A DNA stretch of 8,049 bases from Candidatus Lithacetigena glycinireducens (GCA_018725485.1 QLUP01000042.1:1-8049), one strand, 5' to 3'. Positions 1-7,166 are shown, numbered from the stretch's first letter. Program-made: numbers and translations. Notes: generated by a model not told the origin, from the letters alone.

Positions 1-153
1 TTAATTATTCCTTCTGCAACCTGGTTGGAAACCTCTGGAACCATCACCAACTTAGAAGGTAAAACTCAGAATATTTCATCAATTATTGAAGCTCCTGAGG
101 GTGTGAAAACAGATAAGGCTATTATTGAAGATCTGATGAAAGCTTTGGGTTAA
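1..153 (+). CDS. C-terminal end of a NuoG/HoxU-like hydrogenase electron-transfer subunit (partial, 5' cut)
   Basis: An open frame enters from the left edge and ends at TAA 151-153, giving the last 50 residues of a longer protein. The visible part contains PSATWLETSGT followed by TNLEGKTQ. This resembles the P-A-x-x-E-x-x-GT-x-x-N-x-EGR-x-Q signature near the end of molybdopterin-oxidoreductase-fold proteins such as complex I subunit NuoG, formate dehydrogenase alpha and NuoG-like hydrogenase subunits. Only about 28 residues follow the signature, so the extra C-terminal domain of true formate dehydrogenases seems absent, which favours a NuoG-like subunit. Its place 11 bases before hoxY suggests it is the iron-sulfur diaphorase subunit that links NAD(P)H or ferredoxin to the hydrogenase; this role is inferred. 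A formate dehydrogenase-like subunit remains possible because the N-terminal domains are outside the window. Confidence 0.68.
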   Translation, partial: LIIPSATWLETSGTITNLEGKTQNISSIIEAPEGVKTDKAIIEDLMKALG

Positions 154-159
154 AGGAGG
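154..159 (+). promoter_or_regulatory. Ribosome binding site of hoxY (AGGAGG)
   Basis: A full AGGAGG lies directly after the stop codon of the upstream gene, five bases before the ATG at 165. It is a consensus Shine-Dalgarno site at good spacing, supports the chosen hoxY start, and contrasts with the weak sites of most genes farther downstream. Confidence 0.85.
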
Positions 160-164
160 ACAAA

Positions 165-710
165 ATGGCAAAAGTTAAACTTGCATCAACCTGGCTGGAA
201 GCATGTGCAGGTTGTCATATGTCCATACTTGATATAGATGAAAGAATTGTTGAATTAGTCCAGGCAGGCGTGGAGTTCACCTCCACCCCTATTACTGACT
301 TGAAACATCCACCTGAAGAAGGAGTTGATATCGGAATCATTGAAGGTGCTATTGGAACAGACCTTCATGAAGAAGAAGCCAAACATCTGAGAAAAAAATG
401 TAAGATCTTAATTGCTCTTGGTGATTGCGCGGTTTTTGGTGGAATTGTCACCATGCGTAACTACTTTAGCAGAGAAGAACTTCTGGCCAGAGGATATATT
501 GAGACAGAAAGTACTAAAGATGGTAAAGTTCCAAATTCACCCGAGCTTGGAAAATTACTTCCCAAGATTAAAGCTGTAAAAGATGTAGTTAAAGTAGATT
601 TCTTTATACCTGGCTGCCCACCTTCAGCTGATTCTATTTATACTGCCCTTAAAGAATTGCTGGAAGGCAGAGTACCGGTTTTAAAGGGCGATTTACTAAA
701 ATACGATTAG
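165..710 (+). CDS. hoxY: [NiFe]-hydrogenase small subunit, HoxY type
   Basis: This 181-residue protein is the electron-transfer small subunit that pairs with the large subunit encoded next. The cysteine pattern of the proximal [4Fe-4S] cluster is complete: Cys14 and Cys17 in the CAGC motif, Cys88 in GDCAVFGG, and Cys151 in PGCPPS. There is no twin-arginine signal peptide and no C-terminal domain for medial and distal clusters, so the protein is short and cytoplasmic, as in group 3 soluble hydrogenases (HoxY, MvhG/FrhG-like) rather than membrane-bound uptake enzymes. Length matches HoxY proteins. The ATG at 165 has an AGGAGG five bases upstream. The gene starts 11 bases after a diaphorase-like subunit and ends 9 bases before hoxH, consistent with one transcript. 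The assignment to subgroup 3d rather than another group 3 branch is inferred. Confidence 0.93.
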   Translation: MAKVKLASTWLEACAGCHMSILDIDERIVELVQAGVEFTSTPITDLKHPPEEGVDIGIIEGAIGTDLHEEEAKHLRKKCKILIALGDCAVFGGIVTMRNYFSREELLARGYIETESTKDGKVPNSPELGKLLPKIKAVKDVVKVDFFIPGCPPSADSIYTALKELLEGRVPVLKGDLLKYD

Positions 711-714
711 GAGG
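709..714 (+). promoter_or_regulatory. Ribosome binding site of hoxH (AGGAGG overlapping the hoxY stop)
   Basis: AGGAGG starts inside the TAG stop of hoxY (708-710) and ends five bases before a GTG at 720. It is the signal that fixes the GTG as the hoxH start. The overlap with the stop codon suggests that ribosomes finishing hoxY can reinitiate on hoxH, giving balanced subunits. Confidence 0.85.
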
Positions 715-719
715 AACCT

Positions 720-2147
720 GTGGGAGAAAAAATTACTATATCACCAGTTACCAGAATTGAAGGTCATGCCAGGGTTACCATATATTTAAATGATAATGGA
801 CAAGTAGATAAAACTTTTGTGCATATTGACCAATTCAGAGGTTTTGAAAAATTTTCCGAAGGCAGACCTTATTTTGAAATGCCGCAAATCACACCCCGTA
901 TTTGCGGGATATGCCCAATTAGCCACCACTTAGCTGCTGCTAAAGCCTGCGATGCCTTGATAGGTGTAGAACCCCCCCAACCAGCAAAACTGCTTCGAGA
1001 ACTTATTCACATGGGTCAATGTGTGCAATCTCATGCTATGCATTTTTTCCACCTTGCTGGTCCTGACCTTTTACTGGGGTGGGATAGCGACCCTGCCCTT
1101 AGAAATGTGGTAGGTCTGGTTTTAGCCAATCCCGAGTTAGCTTTAAAAGCGGTAAAACTTCGCAAATATGGCCAGGAAATAATTGCTAAAGTTGCTGGGA
1201 GAAGAATACACCCCACATTTGCTGTTCCAGGTGGGGTAAATACACAACTTACTGTTGAATTTAAAGATAGTATTCTTTCAGAATTAGATACCATGATTGC
1301 TTATATTCAGGAAGGCATTTCCATTGCTAAAACCTGGATGGAAGCTAATATGGAGGTTATTGAAAAATTTGGAAAATTCCCTAGCGGTTATCTGGGATTA
1401 GTAAATGAGGGTGATAGCCTGGAACTTTATGATGGCACTTTAAAATTAACCGATTCAGAAGGGAAAGTTTGGGAAAGATTTAAACCAGCTAACTATCTTG
1501 ATTATATCGAAGAAAGAGTAGAAGATTGGTCATATCTTAAGTTCCCTTATTATAAGAAGCTTAGTTATCCGGAAGGTGTTTATCGCGTAGGACCCTTAGC
1601 CAGGGTGAATAATGCAGAAAAGATTACCACACCTTTAGCGAACGAGGAACTGAAAACCTATAAATCGTTAGGTAATGGCAAGCCCCTTGAGGGTTCACTT
1701 GTTTATCATTATGCCAGATTAATTGAATTACTTTACTCGGCTGAAAGAGCCGGTCAGATACTTAATGACCCCGATGTGCTATCTAACGACATTATTGCAA
1801 TACCTGGAGAACTTCAACCTGAAGGGATTGGTGTTATTGAAGCTCCACGAGGCACTTTAATTCACCACTACTGGATCGATGAAGACGGTGTTATGCAAAA
1901 AGCAAATTTAATAGTTTCTACCGGACACAATAACTGGGCAATTTCCAAAGCAGTTGATGATGTTGCTAAAAATTTCCTTGATGGGAAAAAGCTTAAAGAA
2001 GGTATGTTGAACATGGTTGAAGGGGCTATAAGGTGTTACGACCCCTGTTTCTCTTGTTCTACCCATGCTATAGGAAAAATGCCCCTATTAGTAGAACTGA
2101 AATCAGCTGAAGGCATACTTCTTGATTCAGTAAAGAGAGAAGGATAA
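720..2147 (+). CDS. hoxH: [NiFe]-hydrogenase large (catalytic) subunit precursor, HoxH type
   Basis: The 475-residue product holds the Ni-Fe active site that interconverts H2 with protons and electrons. Four metal-binding cysteines are present as two CxxC pairs: Cys62/Cys65 in the N-terminal RICGICPISHH motif and Cys443/Cys446 in the C-terminal DPCFSCSTH motif. The upstream RGFE and EGRP segments are also typical of the family. The position of Cys443 is a normal TGT codon, so this is not a selenocysteine ([NiFeSe]) enzyme. A 26-residue tail follows His449, the usual cleavage site, so the gene encodes a precursor processed by a specific endopeptidase, which is encoded just downstream. Translation starts at GTG 720 with AGGAGG at 709-714. 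Length and motifs fit group 3 (HoxH-like) subunits; the exact subgroup was not tested against references. Confidence 0.95.
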   Translation: MGEKITISPVTRIEGHARVTIYLNDNGQVDKTFVHIDQFRGFEKFSEGRPYFEMPQITPRICGICPISHHLAAAKACDALIGVEPPQPAKLLRELIHMGQCVQSHAMHFFHLAGPDLLLGWDSDPALRNVVGLVLANPELALKAVKLRKYGQEIIAKVAGRRIHPTFAVPGGVNTQLTVEFKDSILSELDTMIAYIQEGISIAKTWMEANMEVIEKFGKFPSGYLGLVNEGDSLELYDGTLKLTDSEGKVWERFKPANYLDYIEERVEDWSYLKFPYYKKLSYPEGVYRVGPLARVNNAEKITTPLANEELKTYKSLGNGKPLEGSLVYHYARLIELLYSAERAGQILNDPDVLSNDIIAIPGELQPEGIGVIEAPRGTLIHHYWIDEDGVMQKANLIVSTGHNNWAISKAVDDVAKNFLDGKKLKEGMLNMVEGAIRCYDPCFSCSTHAIGKMPLLVELKSAEGILLDSVKREG

Positions 2148-2156
2148 AAAAAGGCT

Positions 2157-2633
2157 CTGACAGAAAATAACAAAAATCATATACCTAATAAAAAGAATCA
2201 CTGTTTAATAATTGGATATGGGAATACAGCCAGGAGAGATGACGGAGCAGGTATTATTGCTGTTGAGTCTCTCCCTGGTAATTTCCCTGCAGATTTATTA
2301 ATACAACAGGAACTTGGTTTAGAGCTAATAGAAACTGTCAGTGCTTATAAACTGGTCATTTTTGTTGATTCATCTGTTGAAGAAGATGTTCCGGATATCT
2401 TCTTGAAGGAGATAAATCTTGAAAGAAAAGGTCCGGGTTTTTCTCACACTCTCAGTCCTTCTACTATTTTAACTCTTTCTAAACAACTATACGGTTCTTC
2501 TACTAAAGGGTACATTATGTCCATTAAGGGGTATGATTTTGATTTAGGAGAGGGTTTAAGCCCTATGACTGAAAAATTAACCAAGCAAGCAATCGAAATA
2601 ATAACTAACCTGGTGGAAAACTGGTCAGGTTAA
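2157..2633 (+). CDS. [NiFe]-hydrogenase maturation endopeptidase (HyaD/HoxW family), non-standard start
   Basis: This protein cuts the C-terminal tail of the large subunit after nickel insertion. The family hallmarks are all visible: GYGNTARRDDGAG near the N-terminus, whose second Asp (residue 29 if counted from CTG) matches the first nickel ligand of HybD-type proteases; FVDSS with Asp71; and FSHTLSP with His97. The C-terminal GEGLSPMTEK segment is also typical. The frame is the same as hoxH and opens right after its TAA stop. No ATG, GTG or TTG occurs before TTG 2403, which lies after the first two ligands and would give an inactive 76-residue fragment. I chose CTG 2157, with AGAAGGA at 2138-2144 twelve bases upstream, giving 158 residues, a normal family length. 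ATA 2181 is an alternative that gives a more typical N-terminus but has no ribosome site. The function call is firm; the start is not. Confidence 0.85.
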   Translation: MTENNKNHIPNKKNHCLIIGYGNTARRDDGAGIIAVESLPGNFPADLLIQQELGLELIETVSAYKLVIFVDSSVEEDVPDIFLKEINLERKGPGFSHTLSPSTILTLSKQLYGSSTKGYIMSIKGYDFDLGEGLSPMTEKLTKQAIEIITNLVENWSG

Positions 2634-2636
2634 ATT

Positions 2637-2981
2637 ATGCATGAGCTTTCTTTAGCCAGGGAAATATTAGATATTTGCCACCGGGAGACAACTGGGAAAA
2701 AAATTAAACAGTTAAACCTGCGAATAGGTGAGTTATCCAGCGTTTCACCAGAATCCCTGCTTTTCTATCTGGATAATATTTCCCTAAAAAGCTGCCTGGA
2801 GGGAGCTATAATAAATTATAAAATAATTGAGGCTTCGCTACTATGCCATAATTGTGCGGTCTATTTTAAGACTGATGATTGGATATGCCCTTATTGTGGT
2901 AAAACTATTACTGAATACGGAATAGGTAGAGAATTAGAGATAGAGAGTATTGAATTAATTGATGAAACCGATAATAATTAA
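2637..2981 (+). CDS. hypA: Hydrogenase nickel incorporation protein HypA
   Basis: HypA is a small zinc protein that delivers nickel, with HypB, to the hydrogenase large subunit. The 114-residue product has the invariant N-terminal MHE, whose His2 binds nickel, and a zinc site made of Cys70, Cys73, Cys84 and Cys87 (CHNC and CPYC). Length is normal for the family. The MHELSLA start is family-typical, so ATG 2637 is secure even though only a weak AGGT (2627-2630) precedes it. The gene begins three bases after the protease stop and overlaps hypB by 20 bases, which points to translational coupling within the operon. Confidence 0.95.
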   Translation: MHELSLAREILDICHRETTGKKIKQLNLRIGELSSVSPESLLFYLDNISLKSCLEGAIINYKIIEASLLCHNCAVYFKTDDWICPYCGKTITEYGIGRELEIESIELIDETDNN

Positions 2982-3609
2982 AATAAATAAAGACATTTTA
3001 TTTAAGAATAATTTAAATGCCCAGGAAGTCAGGCAATTTTTAACAACAAGGGGAATAACAGCTTTTAATATTATGGCCTCTCCTGGTGCGGGAAAAACCA
3101 GTCTTATTTTAAGCGCCCTTAAATTAATTAATCACCGCGTATTAGTCATAGAAGGTGATATCGCTTCTTCTATCGACACCCATAAAATAAAGGAATGCGG
3201 ATTTGAAGCCCTACAAATTAACACCGGTGGAAGTTGTCACCTTACAGCCTTTATGATTAAAAATATACTCTCTGAAGTTAAAGACCACACTTATAAACTT
3301 CTTTTTATTGAAAATGTCGGCAACCTGGTATGTCCCGCACCTTATGATTTAGGAGAAAGCTATAAAATAGTTATCTCCAGTGTTCCTGAAGGCGATGATA
3401 AGCCATATAAATACCCAAAAATATTCTCAGTAGCTGATGTGATTGTTTTAAATAAAATTGACTTGATTAATTCTATTGATTATAACTATGAATATTTTGA
3501 AAAAGGTATAAGAGCGGTAAACATCAGGGCGCCTATTTTTAAAACCTCCTGCAAAACAGGGGAAGGGTTGCAGGAATGGGTAAATTGGATTTACAGCAAC
3601 TTGAATTAA
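2962..3609 (+). CDS. hypB: Hydrogenase nickel incorporation GTPase HypB
   Basis: HypB is a SIMIBI-class GTPase that works with HypA to insert nickel. Counting from ATG 2962 (215 residues), the Walker A motif SPGAGKT is at residues 40-46, EGD at 64-66, and the guanine motif NKID at 164-167. The metal site at the dimer interface is present as Cys92-His93 and Cys124, with the same spacing as in characterised HypB proteins. The N-terminus is short: it has neither the CxxCGC high-affinity nickel motif of E. coli HypB nor a histidine-rich nickel store. One deviation is CHLTA where most relatives have CHLDA. A TTG at 2959 would add one residue and cannot be excluded; ATG is preferred. The start lies inside hypA and the end overlaps hypF by 34 bases. 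No clear ribosome site is visible, so coupling to hypA translation is likely. Confidence 0.95.
   Translation: MKPIIIKINKDILFKNNLNAQEVRQFLTTRGITAFNIMASPGAGKTSLILSALKLINHRVLVIEGDIASSIDTHKIKECGFEALQINTGGSCHLTAFMIKNILSEVKDHTYKLLFIENVGNLVCPAPYDLGESYKIVISSVPEGDDKPYKYPKIFSVADVIVLNKIDLINSIDYNYEYFEKGIRAVNIRAPIFKTSCKTGEGLQEWVNWIYSNLN
3559..3567 (+). promoter_or_regulatory. Likely ribosome binding site of hypF (GGGGAAGGG) inside hypB
   Basis: A purine-rich GGGGAAGGG lies within the hypB coding sequence eight bases before the hypF ATG at 3576. It supports that ATG as the start despite the 34-base overlap between the two genes. Confidence 0.55.
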
Positions 3610-5879
3610 AAAAAATCCTGATAAAAGGTATTGTCCAGGGTGTTGGTTTTCGTCCCTTCATCTATAGGCTTGCTCATAAATTTCAGGTTAAAGGTTATAT
3701 AATAAATACTTCTAATGGAGTGGTATTAGAAGCTGAAGCTGTAAAACCAGTTTTAAATAAATTTATTGAAGCTATAACCTCTGAAGCCCCCCCATTATCC
3801 AGGATTGAAGAAATAATCATTCAAGAACTGAATCCCAAATATTATTCAGCATTTGAAATCAGAGAAAGCCAGGCTGATGATGGTTACCAATTAATCTCAC
3901 CTGATATTGCAACCTGTAAAGATTGCCTGGATGAATTATTTGACCCTAATGACAGGAGATACCAGTATCCCTTTATTAACTGTACTAACTGTGGTCCCCG
4001 ATTCACTATTATCCAGGATATACCCTACGACCGGGCTAAAACCACCATGTCTATTTTCCCCATGTGCCCACAGTGCAATGAGGAATATCATAATCCTTTG
4101 CACCGTCGTTTTCATGCTCAGCCCAATGCTTGCCCTGCTTGCGGACCCCACCTGATGCTTACCGACAGAACCGGGGTAGAGATAAAAACTGAAAATCCCC
4201 TTAAAAACGCTATTAATTATTTAAAAGAAGGAAAAATTATAGCTATTAAAGGACTTGGAGGGTTCCATTTAACCTGTGATGCTCAAAATAAACAGGTCGT
4301 AGAACTTCTCAGGAAAAGAAAGAATCGGCTTTTTAAGCCTTTTGCCCTGATGATGAAAAGCCTGGAAGATATACATAAATACTGTTATTTAAATAATGAG
4401 GAGATTAAACTTCTCTCCTCGCCACAAGCACCAATTGTACTACTTAAAAAGAAAAATAACACGAATATCGCTCCATCTGTAGCTCCTAATAACAACTATC
4501 TCGGAGTGATGCTTCCTTATACCCCTCTCCATCACCTTCTTCTGAATGGATACCAGGACCCACTGGTAATGACCAGTGGAAATCTGTCAGAAGAACCCAT
4601 CTCTTTTATTAACGAGGAGGCGCTCGAACGGTTAAATAATATGGCTGATTACTTTCTCCTGCATAACCGGGATATCCATGCCTGTTATGATGACAGCGTT
4701 TTGACTATTTTTGAAAATAAAACTTACCCTATAAGAAAAGCTCGCGGATATTCTCCTACAGCTTTAAAACTGAATTTTAAAAAACCTGCTGTGGTATTAG
4801 CTTGCGGTGCAGATCTAAAAAACAGTTTCACTTTTATCAAAGATGGGTATGCTTTTGTAAGCCAGCATAATGGTGATTTAGAGGATTATCAAACTTATAC
4901 AAACTACCAGAGAAACATAGATATTTACCAAAAGCTTTTTCGGCTTGAACCTGATACCGTAGCTTACGATTTACACCCGGATTATTTCTCCACTTTATAC
5001 AGCCAAAGCCTTTCTGCTAAATCCAGGCTTATCCCCATACAACATCATTATGCTCACACAGCCTCCTGTATGACAGATAATGGTTTGAATGAAAGAGTCA
5101 TTGGCATATCTTTTGATGGAGTTGGCTATGGGTTGGATGGTAATTTATGGGGTGGTGAATTTATGATAGCTGATTTCCATGGGTTTGAGAGAGTTTCTCA
5201 CTTAGAGTACCTTCCATTACCAGGAGGAGATATTTCAGTAAAAAAACCCTACAGGATCGCTCTTTCTTATATACACACCTTACTGGGAAAATTACCTCAC
5301 AACCTTGAATTATTAAAATATACAGATGATGAAGAAGTTAACTTGATAATTCAACAGATAGATAAAAACTTTAATACCTTTCTAACTTCCTCCTGTGGAA
5401 GGCTGTTTGATGCTGTTTCCAGCATATTAAACATCTGCCAGAATGTTACTTACGAAGGCCAGGCAGCTATTGAACTGGAAATGTTATCCGAAGATAGGTC
5501 AGATAGCAATGCAGATTATTATCCATTTGACTTGAAAGAAACAGGGAATAGCTGGGTTATTAAGTTAGGGTTACTACTAAATTACCTCCTTGATGACTAC
5601 CTGAAAGGCATAGATAAAGGGGTCATAGGTAATCGCTTTCATAATACCCTGGCAAAAATAGCCTTAACTGTTTCAGAATTAATAAGAGAAAATTACGGTT
5701 TAAATAAGATTGTTCTTAGTGGAGGTTGTTTTCAAAACCAACTCCTGTTAAAAAAGACAATTATGCAAATGCAAAACCAGGGTTTTGAAGTTTATATACA
5801 TAAGAATGTTCCCACTAACGATGGTGGTATTTCTTTAGGACAGGCGGTGATAGCTTATGTGCGTAGCAGTTCCTGCTAA
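3576..5879 (+). CDS. hypF: Carbamoyltransferase HypF (hydrogenase cyanide-ligand synthesis)
   Basis: HypF uses carbamoyl phosphate and ATP to carbamoylate the C-terminal cysteine of HypE, the first step in making the CN ligands. The 767 residues show the full domain order. An acylphosphatase domain has VQGVGFRPF at 20-28 with Arg26 and the NTSNG Asn. Two zinc fingers keep the exact Cx2Cx18Cx2C-x24-Cx2Cx18Cx2C spacing (Cys114, 117, 136, 139, 164, 167, 186, 189). A YrdC-like domain covers about 200-380, with the KRKNRLFKP and TSGNLSEEP segments. A Kae1-like domain has HHYAH at 490-494, FDGVGYG at 513-519, SGGCFQN at 715-721 and Asp749. Length is normal and nothing appears truncated. The ATG lies inside the end of hypB with a good ribosome site, and the gene's end overlaps hypC by 23 bases. 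Confidence 0.97.
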   Translation: MGKLDLQQLELKKILIKGIVQGVGFRPFIYRLAHKFQVKGYIINTSNGVVLEAEAVKPVLNKFIEAITSEAPPLSRIEEIIIQELNPKYYSAFEIRESQADDGYQLISPDIATCKDCLDELFDPNDRRYQYPFINCTNCGPRFTIIQDIPYDRAKTTMSIFPMCPQCNEEYHNPLHRRFHAQPNACPACGPHLMLTDRTGVEIKTENPLKNAINYLKEGKIIAIKGLGGFHLTCDAQNKQVVELLRKRKNRLFKPFALMMKSLEDIHKYCYLNNEEIKLLSSPQAPIVLLKKKNNTNIAPSVAPNNNYLGVMLPYTPLHHLLLNGYQDPLVMTSGNLSEEPISFINEEALERLNNMADYFLLHNRDIHACYDDSVLTIFENKTYPIRKARGYSPTALKLNFKKPAVVLACGADLKNSFTFIKDGYAFVSQHNGDLEDYQTYTNYQRNIDIYQKLFRLEPDTVAYDLHPDYFSTLYSQSLSAKSRLIPIQHHYAHTASCMTDNGLNERVIGISFDGVGYGLDGNLWGGEFMIADFHGFERVSHLEYLPLPGGDISVKKPYRIALSYIHTLLGKLPHNLELLKYTDDEEVNLIIQQIDKNFNTFLTSSCGRLFDAVSSILNICQNVTYEGQAAIELEMLSEDRSDSNADYYPFDLKETGNSWVIKLGLLLNYLLDDYLKGIDKGVIGNRFHNTLAKIALTVSELIRENYGLNKIVLSGGCFQNQLLLKKTIMQMQNQGFEVYIHKNVPTNDGGISLGQAVIAYVRSSSC
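5846..5850 (+). promoter_or_regulatory. Ribosome binding site of hypC (GGTGA) inside hypF
   Basis: GGTGA, a perfect match to part of the anti-Shine-Dalgarno complement GGAGGTGA, lies six bases before ATG 5857, still within the hypF coding region. It supports the overlapping start of hypC. Confidence 0.6.
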
Positions 5880-6072
5880 AATAGTCTCCATTTCAGGAGA
5901 AGAAGCTATGGTAGACTTCGGTGGTCTATTCAGAACCATCAGTCTTCTTTTTACCCCGGAAGCTCAGGTAGAAGATTATGTAATTGTCCATGCGGGCTAT
6001 GCCATTAGTTTGTTGACTGAAGAAGAAGCCCTGGAGACCATCTCTTTGCTTGATAAACTGGAGCAAAAATAA
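5857..6072 (+). CDS. hypC: Hydrogenase maturation chaperone HypC
   Basis: HypC carries the iron centre with its CO and CN ligands, together with HypD, and hands it to the large-subunit precursor. The 71-residue product begins MCVAVPAKI, which contains the essential Cys2 and the family's N-terminal signature, so the start at ATG 5857 is certain even though it lies 23 bases inside hypF. The conserved histidine appears as His45 in VIVHAGYAIS. The protein is at the short end of the family, with a compact C-terminal helix. Its TAA stop shares one base with the hypD ATG (TAATG). Confidence 0.96.
   Translation: MCVAVPAKIVSISGEEAMVDFGGLFRTISLLFTPEAQVEDYVIVHAGYAISLLTEEEALETISLLDKLEQK
6060..6063 (+). 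promoter_or_regulatory. Ribosome binding site of hypD (GGAG) inside hypC
   Basis: GGAG near the end of hypC is eight bases before ATG 6072. It favours this ATG over the in-frame ATG at 6081, and with the TAATG stop-start overlap suggests reinitiation. Confidence 0.55.
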
Positions 6073-7166
6073 TGAATTTAATGGCTAAATACAAAGACCC
6101 TTCACTATTTAGGTATATAATTAAAAATATGTCTGATTTATCAGTCCAACCCTTGACTTTTATGGAATTCTGTGGAACACACACTCAGGCAATTTTTAAA
6201 CACAGTATAAGAAAACTGCTTCCCAAAAATATTAAAATGCTTTCAGGACCTGGATGCCCTGTATGCGTTACTGACCAGAAGGAGATTGACCATTCTATCG
6301 CACTTTCACATTTACAGGGAGTAATTATTGCTACTTTTGGAGATTTTTTGAAGGTTCCCGGAAGCGATGGTTCCAACCTGCAAAAAGCAAGGGCTCAGGG
6401 AGCTGATATCAGGGTAGTATATTCCCCCTTGGACGCTATACAAATTGCCCAAAAAAATAAGGAGAAAAAAGTAATTTTTCTTGGTATAGGTTTTGAAACT
6501 ACTGCTCCTATAGTTGCTGCCTCTATTTTAAAAGCAGTTAAAGAAAATATCTCCAATTATTATGTTTTTTCCATGCATAAGTTAACTCCACCTGCAACCA
6601 AAGCTATCTTAAACCTTGGCGAAATCAAGCTGGATGGAATACTTGGTCCTGGCCATGTTAGCACCATTATTGGATCCTTAGCCTGGGAATTTCTACCCTC
6701 TATATATAATATGCCTTTTGCTATATCAGGCTTTGAAGCGATTGACATTTTAAAGGGCTTAGAAAGCCTGCTTAAACAATGTATTGATAAAAAGCCCCAG
6801 GTTATTAATACCTATTCCAGAAGTGTAAAACCCGAAGGTAATACTCGGGCAATTAACACCATGTTTGAAGTTTTTTACGAAGATGTAGCTCACTGGCGTG
6901 GTTTAGGCGCTATTCCAAACAGTGGGTTAAGTATTAAGAGTTCCTACAGGGAATTTGATGCAAAGCACCAATTTGATATCGAAATTCCAGATTCTAAAGT
7001 TTTATACTCCTATGGTTGCCAGTGCCACGAAGTTATCCGGGGTTTAATTGAACCACCAGAATGTCGCTACTATAAAAATATATGCACCCCTGACAATCCC
7101 TTAGGTGCTTGTATGGTTTCATCTGAAGGCGCTTGCTCTGCCTATTATCTTTACTCTTATGAATAA
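6072..7166 (+). CDS. hypD: Hydrogenase iron-cofactor assembly protein HypD
   Basis: HypD is the [4Fe-4S] scaffold on which, with HypC, the Fe(CN)2CO unit is built. The 364-residue product has the central motif CGTHTQ with Cys34, and GPGCPVCVT with Cys62 and Cys65, matching the 28- and 3-residue spacing of the essential cysteines in E. coli HypD. GFETTAP follows. The C-terminal cluster region is complete, with Cys316 and Cys318 (YGCQCHE), Cys331, Cys338, Cys347 (GACMVSSEG) and Cys355. ATG 6072 overlaps the hypC stop by one base; an in-frame ATG at 6081 would shorten the protein by three residues. The end overlaps hypE by eight bases. Length is normal. Confidence 0.97.
   Translation: MNLMAKYKDPSLFRYIIKNMSDLSVQPLTFMEFCGTHTQAIFKHSIRKLLPKNIKMLSGPGCPVCVTDQKEIDHSIALSHLQGVIIATFGDFLKVPGSDGSNLQKARAQGADIRVVYSPLDAIQIAQKNKEKKVIFLGIGFETTAPIVAASILKAVKENISNYYVFSMHKLTPPATKAILNLGEIKLDGILGPGHVSTIIGSLAWEFLPSIYNMPFAISGFEAIDILKGLESLLKQCIDKKPQVINTYSRSVKPEGNTRAINTMFEVFYEDVAHWRGLGAIPNSGLSIKSSYREFDAKHQFDIEIPDSKVLYSYGCQCHEVIRGLIEPPECRYYKNICTPDNPLGACMVSSEGACSAYYLYSYE

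Noticed and set aside
17-200. Near-identical 14-base direct repeat (17-30 and 187-200, 13 of 14 matching), both reading TWLE
   Set aside because: Each copy lies inside a conserved motif of its own family (PSATWLE in the NuoG-like tail, STWLEACAGC in HoxY), so chance codon similarity explains it. No further similarity extends outward.
972-978. C7 tract in hoxH, with a second C7 tract in hypF (3787-3793), as possible phase-variable tracts
   Set aside because: Both are short, in frame, and encode ordinary Pro-Pro stretches. Phase-variable tracts are usually longer, and switching a metabolic hydrogenase this way is not expected.
1031-1294. 87-codon minus-strand open frame within hoxH
   Set aside because: It is antisense to conserved large-subunit sequence and its translation resembles no protein I recognise.
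2146-2153. A7-G run containing A AAA AAG in the hoxH/protease phase, a classic -1 frameshift heptamer
   Set aside because: It lies after the hoxH TAA, so ribosomes decoding hoxH stop before it. A shift there would also leave the protease frame. It is probably a chance A-run in AT-rich DNA, though it is a place to check for read errors.
2403-2633. A separate 76-residue gene starting at TTG 2403
   Set aside because: It is only the C-terminal half of the protease. The same frame continues upstream through the active-site motif without a stop, so this is not an independent gene.
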